From the NCBI GenBank assembly GCA_964400875.1, contig CAYNWK010000148.1, positions 1 to 10,378 of the forward strand: DNA of 10,378 nucleotides, read 5' to 3'. The stretch comes from CAYNWK01 sp964400875 (GTDB lineage Bacteria; Chloroflexota; Anaerolineae; Anaerolineales; UBA4823). Below the pieces are notes generated by a model. That model made no database searches. It was not told the origin of the DNA and saw only the letters and a list, made by a program, of their open reading frames with translations. This document shows, one piece after another, positions 1 to 7,342 of this stretch. Both the position numbers and the translations under genes were made by a program. How positions within the stretch are numbered: the stretch's first letter is position 1; the number at the start of each line of letters is the position of its first letter.

Positions 1-661
1 CCGAATGCAGCCGGTTGCCGTAGGTCGACTCCATGATCAGGTATTCGGCCTCTGACGGCAGAACCGGGTCGCGCAGCAGCGGCAGATCGCGCCGCCCAAT
101 GTCTCCCGAGAACCACAGGCGGAATTGTCTTCCCTTTTCCTCGATGTCCAGCGCTACCGCGGCCGAACCAAGGATATGTCCGGCGTCCACCAGCATGGCC
201 TGGGCACCGGGGACCGGTTCGAAAGGCTGGTCGTAGCGGCTGGGCTGGAAATACTGCGCCACCTGCCCGGCATCCTCCAGGGTGTACAGCGGCTCGATTG
301 GCGGCTCGCCACGCCGGGCGCGTTTCTTGTTGACGTACTCGGCGTCGGATTCGTGGATGTGCCCGGAATCCATCAGCATCAGGTTGGCCAGGTGGGCAGT
401 CGCTTCGGTGGTGTAGATCGGGCCGCGGTAGCCCTTCTTGACCAGGTTGGGCAGGTTGCCGCAGTGATCGATGTGGGCGTGGGACAGGATCACAGCGTCG
501 ATGGAGCCCGGATCAAAGGGGAAGTTGCGATTGCGCTCGAAAGCCTCCTGCCGGCGGCCCTGGTACAGGCCGCAATCGAGCAGCAGGCGGCGACCGTTGA
601 TCTCCAGCAGGTGCTGGGAGCCGGTCACCGTGTGCGCTGCGCCATGAAAGGTTATTTGCAT
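1..661 (-). CDS. MBL-fold metallo-hydrolase, probably beta-CASP/RNA-specificity type (3' end outside window)
   Basis: The reading frame is open from an ATG at 661 to the left edge, giving the first 220 residues of a family that usually runs to about 450. The zinc-site motif HAHIDH is at residues 61-66 (H61, H63, D65, H66). Further ligands are H162 in DAGHILGS and D187 in FSGDIGR. The segment ESTYGNR at 211-217 is typical of the junction into the beta-CASP domain of mRNA 3'-end-processing/RNase J-like hydrolases. The missing part should hold the beta-CASP region and the last zinc ligands. By family knowledge this would be a cytoplasmic two-zinc phosphodiesterase acting on RNA; the actual substrate is unknown. 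The start fits the family (MQITFHGAAHTVTGS). No Shine-Dalgarno precedes it, but a TATAAT lies 6 nt upstream. It is divergent from the CPBP protease gene. The fold is certain; the RNA-processing role is inferred. Confidence 0.9.
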   Translation of the reverse strand, partial: MQITFHGAAHTVTGSQHLLEINGRRLLLDCGLYQGRRQEAFERNRNFPFDPGSIDAVILSHAHIDHCGNLPNLVKKGYRGPIYTTEATAHLANLMLMDSGHIHESDAEYVNKKRARRGEPPIEPLYTLEDAGQVAQYFQPSRYDQPFEPVPGAQAMLVDAGHILGSAAVALDIEEKGRQFRLWFSGDIGRRDLPLLRDPVLPSEAEYLIMESTYGNRLHS

Positions 662-667
662 GCCGGA

Positions 668-673
668 ATTATA
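668..673 (-). promoter_or_regulatory. -10 box TATAAT of the MBL hydrolase gene, leaderless arrangement
   Basis: On the minus strand a perfect TATAAT ends 6 nt before the ATG at 661, so a normally placed transcription start would fall on or next to the A of the start codon. The 6 nt between (TCCGGC-like) contain no Shine-Dalgarno. No good -35 hexamer is visible 16-18 bp upstream. This suggests a leaderless mRNA, as inference from spacing alone. Confidence 0.55.
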
Positions 674-811
674 CTTGACCCCAGTCCTGAAATTGTTCTC
701 CCTTTCGTGAGTGGATAACCCAGCCAGTCGAGCCTCTGTGCCTCCCCTGAGGTTTTATCCAAACCATTTTCGATTTTTGTGCGTATCTAATAATTGGAGC
801 GTATGGTGGGT

Positions 812-839
812 TTGCAGCTGAACCTGGCTTCTATATGAT
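812..839 (+). promoter_or_regulatory. Candidate sigma70-type promoter of the CPBP protease gene
   Basis: TTGCAG (812-817) and TATGAT (834-839) are separated by 16 bp. They match the housekeeping consensus at 4/6 and 5/6 positions. Transcription would start near 846, about 25 nt before the ATG at 872. The rest of the divergent intergenic stretch (662-871) shows no further gene, RNA or clear operator. Confidence 0.45.
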
Positions 840-871
840 AGTGTTGCCGTGACGCGGATGGGGATCCTTGG

Positions 872-1564
872 ATGAATATTGCGATACAGGAAGCTATCAC
901 CTTCGTCCTCTATTTTTTGATATACCTTGCCTATCTCGCATGGCGTCCCGAAGGTGAGCTGCTTCATTGGATGACGCTGGTGGCCCTTCCGCTCATCCTG
1001 CTGCGCCAGTTTCGAAGAGGGAAAAATCAAGAAACGACCTGGCGCAGCCTATTGAAAGCCGTCGGACTAGGAGTACGCCCCTCTTTCCCCGGCATCGCCC
1101 TGGCGTTGGTAGTCGGGGGAGTGCTGAGTTATCTTCAGCTCGCCGGTCGCAACGGACAGGCCATTCAGGGACTGATCCATTCTGGTCAGGTTCTCTGGTT
1201 GTGGCCTTTGTCGTTCATCCTAATGGTCGCCACCGCTGCCGGGACAGAGGAGTTTTTCTTTCGTGGCGTGCTGCAGAAACGGCTGTCGCTCGCTTTCAGA
1301 TCTCAATACCTGGCAATCGGGGCGACGGCGGTGCTCTTCACGCTTTATCACATTCCGTATGCTTATCACACCCCAGGTTGGGGGACTCAGAACGATTTGC
1401 TCGGCTCAATTCGCGCGGCCGCGGAAACCGGTTTGCCGCTCGGAGTACTGCTTGGCAGCGTATTCGCGTTCGCCGGTGACAGCCTGGCGGCTTCGATGCT
1501 TGCTCACGCGATGATTAATTCATTTCCCGGGATGTTGATTATCCAGAGGCTACTCGGCGCATAG
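872..1564 (+). CDS. CPBP family (type II CAAX/Rce1-like) intramembrane metalloprotease
   Basis: A 230-aa polytopic membrane protein with several hydrophobic segments (about 8-24, 33-45, 72-90, 106-122, 147-160, 188-205). It carries all three CPBP/Abi signature motifs: EExxxR in TEEFFFRG (E126, E127, R131), FxxxH in FTLYH (F156, H160) and HxxxN in HAMIN (H212, N216). By family knowledge the Glu and His residues activate water in the membrane for peptide cleavage. Bacterial members include maturation and immunity proteins for peptides, and most have unknown substrates. No bacteriocin, prenyltransferase or precursor gene is visible nearby, so no substrate can be proposed. It is the only plus-strand gene, divergent from the MBL hydrolase and convergent with the large cyclase. 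A GGGG run at 860-863 is a weak ribosome-binding candidate for the ATG at 872. Confidence 0.9.
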   Translation: MNIAIQEAITFVLYFLIYLAYLAWRPEGELLHWMTLVALPLILLRQFRRGKNQETTWRSLLKAVGLGVRPSFPGIALALVVGGVLSYLQLAGRNGQAIQGLIHSGQVLWLWPLSFILMVATAAGTEEFFFRGVLQKRLSLAFRSQYLAIGATAVLFTLYHIPYAYHTPGWGTQNDLLGSIRAAAETGLPLGVLLGSVFAFAGDSLAASMLAHAMINSFPGMLIIQRLLGA

Positions 1565-1578
1565 CAGCGAGAAACGTT

Positions 1579-1604
1579 GGCGCAGGATGTCGCTGTCCTG
1601 CGCC
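1579..1604. terminator. Bidirectional hairpin between convergent genes
   Basis: GGCGCAGGA (1579-1587) pairs perfectly with TCCTGCGCC (1596-1604), giving a 9-bp GC-rich stem and an 8-nt loop. It sits in the 48-bp gap between the stop of the CPBP gene (1564) and the corrected stop of the large cyclase (1613). Neither side has a real U-tract; on the minus strand only a short TTT follows. Position and stem strength support a shared terminator or 3'-end stabiliser, not a textbook intrinsic terminator. Confidence 0.6.
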
Positions 1605-1612
1605 GGACCTGC

Positions 1613-4600
1613 TCAATGGATTTCTTTGGTCGCCTGCCACTGACTGACGATCTCGGCGTGCCACGGCACGTTCTCCAGGAACAGCCGTCGAGCTTCCGCG
1701 TCCGGGATACGCCTGGCCTGTTCTTGGAGAAGGGTATGAGCCTCTTTCAGGATCTCCCAGGCGCGCGGATCTTGGACCGAGCGCAGAACTTGATGGCAAG
1801 TCAGGTAAATACGCAGCTTTTCCCAGCTGCCCTCCAGGCTGCCGCCTGTGCTCAGATAGGCGATGATCTGCTCAACCCGTTCGCTTGCGGCTTGCTGATC
1901 GCNNNNNNNNNNNNNNNNNNNNNNNNNNNNNNNNNNNNNNNNNNNNNNNNNNNNNNNNNNNNNNNNNNNNNNNNNNNNNNNNNNNNNNNNNNNNNNNNNN
2001 NNGTGCTCAGATAGGCGATGATCTGCTCAACCCGTTCGCTTGCGGCTTGCTGATCGCCTCGAGCCAGGGCAGCACGGGCAAGCCCTGCGAGGGCCTCCAT
2101 GGCGCGATGAGGTTTGGAAAACTCCTGGCGAATTTTCCAGGCCTCCTGGTAAGCTGCGCTGGCTTCAACCGGCTGCCCCAGGCCCAGCCTGGCGTTCCCC
2201 AACCAGATCAGGCCCTCGGCTGCAGATTCAATTTGTTCGACTTCTCTATTAATTTTGATGCTGGCCTCGGCATACTTAACGGCGGATGCCCATTCTCCCT
2301 GGGTTGAATCGAGCCAGGCAAGGTTAGCCAGCGTAATTCCTTCGAAAACCCGGCTGCTGATCTCCCGTGCAATGCTCAAAATTTGCAGGAAGTAATCCCG
2401 CGCGGCCGGATAATTTCCCAGGAGGGTCATCGTCACGCCGAGGTTATTGAGCGCAGTGACCTGGCGGTCTTTGTCGCCGATCTCTCGGGCGATGGCTAAA
2501 AATTGATTTAGGAAACCCTGTGCGCGATAGTAATCCCCATCACTGATGTTGATCATCCCCATGATATTGTGGGTATTCCCATCACCCATCAGATCGCCTG
2601 TTTGCCGGGCCAAGGAAAGCGCACGCTCGGCGTGAACCAACGCGCTGCCGGGATCACCTTGTTGAAAGTCTGACCAGGCCCACGCATAATAAGCCTGGCC
2701 GATCAGCTCCTGCTCGCCGGCAGACTCCGCCAGGGAGATTGCCTTCTGCACCGCGGAGACCGCATCCGTGAACTCGCTCAACCAGTAAGCGTACCAGGCC
2801 CTTCTAATGAGCGCTTCTATCTGTTTGTGTTTGTCCCCCAATTTTTCGGCGATCGAGGTGAGTGATGCAAGCGCCTCATCCTGCGCTTCGCGTTTCCCCA
2901 GCATGCCGAGCACTCGCTCTCTCCCCAGGTACAGCGCATAGCGCTTTTCGAGATCGCTTTCCGGGGCAAGCGCCAGTGCTCGGGCGTAGAACTCGGCTGC
3001 CTCTTCGGTAGCGAAGTTCGCCGCCGCCGCTTCGGCTGCCCGGCACATATATTCCAGCGCTTGCGCTGCTCTGCCAGCCTTTTCCAGGTGTCCGGCGATC
3101 AGCCCGGATACCTCTCCTGCCCTTTCCCCGCTGTGGGCGATCAACCAATCCGCTGTCATGGCATGATAAACCCTGCGCCTGCGTTTCAGCACGCTTTCAT
3201 AAGTGACGTCCTGTAAGATCGTGTGTTTGAACGTAAATTCAGCTGCGCTGGAAAAAGCCGAGGCCCCGTGTTGGAAAATTAACTCCCGGTTTTCCAGGCC
3301 ATGCAGCTGTTGGGCGATCTCCTGGATGACTGCCGGCTCGCCCTTCGCCGGGTCTGCCGGGGCCTCCTGGTGGATGTAGGCCACCGCCGCATCCCAGAAG
3401 ACCCTGCCCACCACGGAGGCCTGCTGCAACACCGTGCGTTCATCCCCGGGCAGCGCGTCCAACCTGGCCTGGACTACGCCAGTCAAAGTGGGCGGGACGC
3501 GCGCAGCCACCAGTCGATCAGCCTGCACCCGCCATACATCTTCGCTCTTGACGATCACCCCGTCTTCGACGAGCATCTTGATCAGCTCCTCGAGGTAATA
3601 GGGGTTGCCCTCGGCGTTGCGGGTGATTAAATCACTCAGCACTTCGGGGACAGCCCGCACTTTCCGAAGAACTTCGGCTACCAGGCGCTGGCTGTCGGCC
3701 AGGGAAAGCGGCTGCAAATCTATCCGTTGGTGAGAAACCTGGTTCCCCCAGGATGGCCGGCGTTCGTAGAGCGAGGGACGAGCCAGCGCCAGGAAAAAGA
3801 CCGGCTGGTTGGATAGTTCACGGCTTAAACGCAGCAAGATGTCCAGCGAGCTCTCGTCGGCCCAGTGAAGGTCATCCAGGAAGACGATCACCGGCGTTCG
3901 TTCGGCCAGCGCTTTGAAGTATTCGCTCAGGTAAACTACGGCGCGGTCGTGCAGCTGCCTGGGAGCATCGAGCACCTCTTGTAGATAGGCGCTGTCGCTA
4001 AAATCGTAACCCAACAGCTGACCTACAAAATGGGCGTTCCTTTCCAGGTTCTCAACCTCTCCGAGCGCTTGCCTGAAGCCATCGACAAACTTCTTCCTGA
4101 CGCTGTCGACCGCCTCATCGTCCAGGATCTCGAATCGCCCGGCGAAGAGATCGCGGAACAGCGCGTACGGCAGCACCAGGGTGTCAAGGGTGGCCCGGCC
4201 CTTGAAGAGCATGGCAGCCTGGTCTCCCAGTTCCAACCAGCGCTCAAACTCATCCAGCAGGCGTGACTTGCCCAGACCTGCGTCCCCTACGACGGTGATG
4301 AAGCGGCTCTCCCGGGTCCGGACGACGCCTTCCAGCGACTGTTGAAGCGCCGCTAACTCCTGCTCCCGACCGACCATGGGGGTCTCGACGCCTTCAACGC
4401 CCCGGGTCTTCAAGCGGAAAGCGTGGGGTTTAGCCCGAATTACCAGATAAGCCTGGACAGGCTCTGCAAACCCTTTGGCCTGGATTGCCTCCCCCGGCTC
4501 CAGGTCGAAGAGGCCGCGCACATGCTGGTAGGTATGCTGGGAGATGAGCAGCCTACCGGGGGGGGCCGAGCTTTCCAGGCGTGCGGCAAGGTTGACGGCG

Positions 4601-5142
4601 GCCCCCATCACCGTGCCCTCAGCCTCGGTGATGCCGCCAGTCACGACAAGACCGGTGTTCACGCCGACCCGCACCTTGAATCCGCTGAGTCCCCAATCTT
4701 TTTCCAACGCTTTGGCGATGTCCTGGGCGGTTTTTAGAACTTCGAGTCCCGCCCGCACCGCCATTTCAGGTTCATTTTCCCTGGCGCGCCCCAAGCCGAA
4801 CACGGCCAGATAGCCATCTCCCATGAAGCGAGTTACCTGTCCCCCGTGCGCCTCAACCGGCGCGGCCAGCTGCTGGAGGGCTACATCCATAATGGCCATG
4901 TTTTCTTCCGGGTCCAGCTCACCCAGGAGCCGGGTCGAATCGACCACGTCCATAAAAAGCACCGTCGCCAACTTGCGCTGCTGCTCTAAGCTGGGCGACG
5001 GTTCCAGTTCGGCGAGCCGTTTGCGCAGCGCCGCGATGGTCGCATCGACGATGTCCTCGTCCAGGACGCCGCGCAGGCTCTCCTGAGCGGCGATGGCTCG
5101 TTCGAGCTGCTCTCTTTTGGATGGCGAATCGTCGGGATTCAT
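1613..5142 (-). CDS. Class III adenylate/guanylate cyclase - AAA ATPase - TPR signalling protein (interrupted by assembly gap)
   Basis: The true product is about 1124 aa once the gap artefact (100 N plus one extra 55-bp copy, 1903-2057) is removed. The frame then continues to a TGA at 1613-1615 and ends with a family-typical tail containing RRLFLENVPWHAEIV. Domains in order: N-terminal helical region (1-48); class III cyclase domain (about 55-235) with metal ligands D65 (FMDVVDST) and D109 (FMGDGYLAVFG) and the transition-state pair N184/R188 (VNLAARLE); P-loop ATPase with Walker A GDAGLGKSR (286-294) and Walker B VIVFLDDLHWADE (D423/D424); a winged-helix-like region; then TPR-type helical repeats from about 690 to the C-terminus. 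T177 and R105 occupy the usual base-recognition Asp and Lys positions. By family knowledge it makes cAMP or cGMP under control of the STAND-like ATPase/TPR sensor part. It is the last gene of a four-gene run, starting 13 bp after the previous stop, with no Shine-Dalgarno. The ligand is unknown. Confidence 0.93.
1848..1902. repeat. 55-bp contig-end duplicate, left copy
   Basis: These 55 bases are identical to 2003-2057, and each copy directly abuts one side of the N run. This is the signature of two contigs that share a terminal k-mer and were placed next to each other without being merged. It is an assembly artefact, not a biological repeat. Confidence 0.93.
1903..2002. other. Assembly gap of exactly 100 N
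   Basis: One hundred ambiguous bases lie inside the 3' part of the large cyclase gene. The round size is a scaffolder's default for unknown length. Reading straight through the N run puts the gene in a wrong frame and gives a false stop at 1852. Removing the N run and one flanking 55-mer (155 bp, not a multiple of 3) restores an open frame to 1613. The real missing sequence is therefore probably zero. Confidence 0.95.
2003..2057. repeat. 55-bp contig-end duplicate, right copy
   Basis: Identical partner of 1848-1902. In the gene frame it encodes the helical segment DQQAASERVEQIIAYLS, which should occur once. Joining it directly to 1847 continues the frame with TGGSLEGSWEKLRIYL. Confidence 0.93.
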
Positions 5143-5155
5143 GTGGAGATATCGT

Positions 5156-5986
5156 TTACCCGGCCTGCAGTACCCTCACGCTGACCAGTTCGCTCTTGCC
5201 TTTGAGCTCAAGTTCGCGCTTTTCTAAGCCCTCGGTTTCTATCCCCGCGGCCTGGTAAGTCGCCTCGCTGATCACCAGCTCACCCGGGCCAGCCGCAGAA
5301 GCCAGGCGGGCAGCCACGTTCACGTTATCGCCCAGCGCGGTGAAATCGGCGGCCTCGCCGCTCGCCCCCACGATAGAACCGACCCAGGCATGGCCCGTAT
5401 GGATCCCCACACCGACGGGCACCCAGGGGCCCTCCGGATCGCCGTGCCCGGTGACGCGCAGCAAGCCCTGCCCGGCCTTTACCGCCCGGCGGGCGTGCAC
5501 CTCACCGGCAAAGCCGGGAATGAACAGGGCGGTGACTTCGTCCCCCACGAGCTTGTCGATGAAAGCATCGGCGTTCACCAGCACATTGATTGCCGCTTCG
5601 TAAAAGCGGTTCATCAACCGGCCAAACTCGGTGTCGTTCATGTGCTCTGCGATGGTCGTCGAGCCGCGCACGTCCACGAACAGCATGGTCAGTTCGATCG
5701 CGGCGCCGCCAGGGGACTCGCGGGTAAACCAGTGGCAAGCAGCGCAGTAACGGTTATTCTTCGTGGACCGCTGCGTCCCCTGGAGCAGGCGCAAGAGCGC
5801 GCCGCCGATGCCGGCGAACGGACGGTGGCAGTTGACGCAGCGCGGGTTGGAGGGCAGCATACCGTAGAGGTGGCGGTAGCGCCGCATGCGGACGTTGCCC
5901 TCGGTGAGGTTCTTACGCCACATCTCGTTCACCGTGCGAACTTTAAAGCGGCGCTGCAGGTTTTCCGGCAAAACCTTGTCTGGCAT
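5156..5986 (-). CDS. Class III nucleotidyl cyclase with N-terminal Cys4 (CxxC...CxxC) domain, paralogue B
   Basis: 276 aa. An N-terminal basic helical stretch (1-45) is followed by a Cys4 module: C50-x2-C53 and C81-x2-C84, separated by 27 residues, with the conserved LPSNPRC and PFAGIGG around it. The cyclase catalytic domain (about 97-275) has metal ligands D105 (FVDVRGST) and D149 (KLVGDE), K145 at the purine-recognition position, T216 in place of the usual Asp, and transition-state residues N223/R227 (NVNVAARL). All residues needed for catalysis are present, so it should make a cyclic nucleotide from ATP or GTP. No signal peptide or membrane segment is seen, so it is probably cytoplasmic. 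Both Cys pairs are followed by His (CVNCH, CAACH), unlike the paralogue at 6458-7264. It starts 13 bp after the ABM gene and ends 13 bp before the large cyclase. The Cys4 part is probably a zinc ribbon; its role is unknown. Confidence 0.92.
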   Translation of the reverse strand: MPDKVLPENLQRRFKVRTVNEMWRKNLTEGNVRMRRYRHLYGMLPSNPRCVNCHRPFAGIGGALLRLLQGTQRSTKNNRYCAACHWFTRESPGGAAIELTMLFVDVRGSTTIAEHMNDTEFGRLMNRFYEAAINVLVNADAFIDKLVGDEVTALFIPGFAGEVHARRAVKAGQGLLRVTGHGDPEGPWVPVGVGIHTGHAWVGSIVGASGEAADFTALGDNVNVAARLASAAGPGELVISEATYQAAGIETEGLEKRELELKGKSELVSVRVLQAG

Positions 5987-5999
5987 GGCGCCCCCGCGT

Positions 6000-6395
6000 C
6001 TAAGTCTCTTCGCCGCGGAGGTTGAAAAATCCGTGCAGCGGTGTCTTGACGATCACCGGGAAACCTCCGGCCTGCTCCGAGACACGGCGCAGCTGAGCGA
6101 CCACGCGCTGGCTGGGTTTGCCGTACAGCTCGATCCGTTTCACCTGCAACATCTGCACGCCCCTGCTGATCTGCTGGCTGGCCGTTTCCAGGTGATATTC
6201 GAGTGATACCGAGTCGGGATGCAGGTGGATGCTGGTAGCCTCGGTGCCAGCCTCGTTGACATAGGTGTTGAAGCTGAGCACCCGGGGCTCGTTCGCCCTG
6301 GCAAACTCGGTCATCTCCCGGTTGGCTTGTTTAAATTCTCCGAAACTTCCCTCGGGGATGTCATACGTGCCGACGAACAGGACCTGCTCGGACAT
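6000..6395 (-). CDS. ABM-like dimeric alpha/beta-barrel protein of unknown function
   Basis: 131 aa from the ATG at 6395, which has a good Shine-Dalgarno. An upstream in-frame ATG at 6476 would overlap the preceding gene and add a non-homologous basic stretch, so I reject it. The pattern resembles antibiotic-biosynthesis-monooxygenase-type dimeric alpha/beta barrels: strand VLFVGTYDIPEG, helix with EFKQANREMTEFARANEP (20-37), strands VLSFNTYVNEAG and TEATSIHLHPDS, helix SLEYHLETAS, then RIELYGKPS. Some members of this superfamily bind haem or oxidise quinols without cofactors; others only sense or bind. Histidines 57, 59 and 68 are present but no ligand set can be named. It lies between two paralogous cyclase genes, 62 bp after the first and 13 bp before the second, suggesting a shared signalling role. 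The C-terminal region (about 95-131) extends beyond a minimal ABM domain. Confidence 0.8.
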   Translation of the reverse strand: MSEQVLFVGTYDIPEGSFGEFKQANREMTEFARANEPRVLSFNTYVNEAGTEATSIHLHPDSVSLEYHLETASQQISRGVQMLQVKRIELYGKPSQRVVAQLRRVSEQAGGFPVIVKTPLHGFFNLRGEET

Positions 6396-6401
6396 GCTGA
6401 T

Positions 6402-6407
6402 CTCTCC
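6402..6407 (-). promoter_or_regulatory. Shine-Dalgarno GGAGAG for the ABM-like gene
   Basis: GGAGAG on the minus strand lies 6 nt before the ATG at 6395. It is the main reason for choosing this start over the longer frame beginning at 6476. Confidence 0.75.
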
Positions 6408-6457
6408 ATTTCTCATCGCCAATGGGCGTGAACCAGGCCAGTCCAACCGGGTTCGTT

Positions 6458-7264
6458 TCAAACCTGCATCACCCACACATCCATCGGTTCGCTCTTGCCC
6501 TTCAATGCGACCGTGCGTTTCTCCAGCTGGCTGGTGTCCAGTTCTGCCCCTCGAGCGGTGCTTTCGCTGATCAGCAGTTCGCCGGCGGCGGCCTTGGAAC
6601 CCAGCCGGGCAGCCACGTTGGCCTCGTCTCCCAAGGCGGTGACTTCCGTCATCCGTCCCGACGCACCGACGAACCCGAAGGTAGCCTTACCGGTGTTGAT
6701 GCCCACGCCGACGGGCACCCAGGCAGCGTTCTCGTCCCCATAGCCACATACGCGCAGCAGTTCCAGGGCTGTATCGACGGATTTTCGAGCGTAATCCTTT
6801 CCCGCAATGCCGGGCAGGAAGTAGCCCGAGACCTGGTCCCCGGCCAGCTTGTCCACCACGGCTAAATGATGGATCAGCACGCTGGTCGACTCGGTATAAA
6901 AGCGATCGATCAACTGGGTGAATTCAGCCGGGCTCATCCCCTCCGCCAGCTGGGTGGAACCACGGATATCGGCAAAGACCATGCTCATTTCGGTCTCCAC
7001 GCTCATCCGCAATTTCCTAGCCTGCTCTTCACAGTAGTTGCATACCAGGGGGTTGTAATTGGACGGTCTTCTATCCAAAACCGCCCTGGCAAGGCTTCCA
7101 CCCACGCCCTCAAAGGGCATCAGGCACAAGGTGCACCTCGGGTCGCTGGGCAGTATGCCGAGCAGCCTGCGACCGCGAGGCTTCCAGGAAGCTTCCAAGC
7201 CGGCGATTTGCCGCTCCATCTTGGCTTTCATTCTTTTTTCTTTATCGGATAATTCGTGGGTCAT
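6458..7264 (-). CDS. Class III nucleotidyl cyclase with N-terminal Cys4 (CxxC...CxxC) domain, paralogue A
   Basis: 268 aa. A charged, Lys/Arg/Glu-rich N-terminal helix (1-33, probably helical or coiled coil) precedes a Cys4 module C44-x2-C47 and C75-x2-C78, again with exactly 27 residues between the pairs. The cyclase domain (about 91-267) has D99 (FADIRGST) and D143 (KLAGDQ) for metals, K139 at the purine-recognition position, T209 in place of Asp, and N216/R220 (ANVAARL). It aligns colinearly with the 276-aa paralogue, including equal spacing from the second Cys pair to the first Asp (21 residues). It is predicted cytoplasmic and active. It is the first gene of the signalling cassette, 78 bp after rnd. 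No Shine-Dalgarno is seen before the ATG at 7264; TACAAAT just upstream could be a weak -10 for a leaderless transcript. Downstream M12 or M16 are alternative starts. Confidence 0.92.
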   Translation of the reverse strand: MTHELSDKEKRMKAKMERQIAGLEASWKPRGRRLLGILPSDPRCTLCLMPFEGVGGSLARAVLDRRPSNYNPLVCNYCEEQARKLRMSVETEMSMVFADIRGSTQLAEGMSPAEFTQLIDRFYTESTSVLIHHLAVVDKLAGDQVSGYFLPGIAGKDYARKSVDTALELLRVCGYGDENAAWVPVGVGINTGKATFGFVGASGRMTEVTALGDEANVAARLGSKAAAGELLISESTARGAELDTSQLEKRTVALKGKSEPMDVWVMQV

Positions 7265-7342
7265 CGTACTATTTGTAAAAGAATCACTTGAGGGCGCTGG
7301 TTACCCCAACACCCCTGTTTCACTTTCAATCGCGCGACCCAG

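Noticed and set aside
710..718. DnaA-box-like TTATCCACT (minus strand)
   Set aside because: It is a single 8/9 match with no cluster, no AT-rich unwinding region and no dnaA/dnaN genes nearby; chance is the better explanation.
1852..1902. C-terminal tail of the large cyclase read through the N run to a stop at 1852
   Set aside because: It is out of frame because the gap plus duplicate is 155 bp. Collapsing the duplicate gives a family-like C-terminus ending at 1613.
1848..2057. The duplicated 55-mer as a true tandem TPR repeat or mobile-element target duplication
   Set aside because: Exact identity, abutment to a round 100-N run, and restoration of the frame on collapse all point to contig overlap.
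6396..6476. Longer start of the ABM-like gene at 6476
   Set aside because: It overlaps the end of the upstream cyclase gene. The Shine-Dalgarno at 6402-6407 and the family-like N-terminus both support the ATG at 6395.
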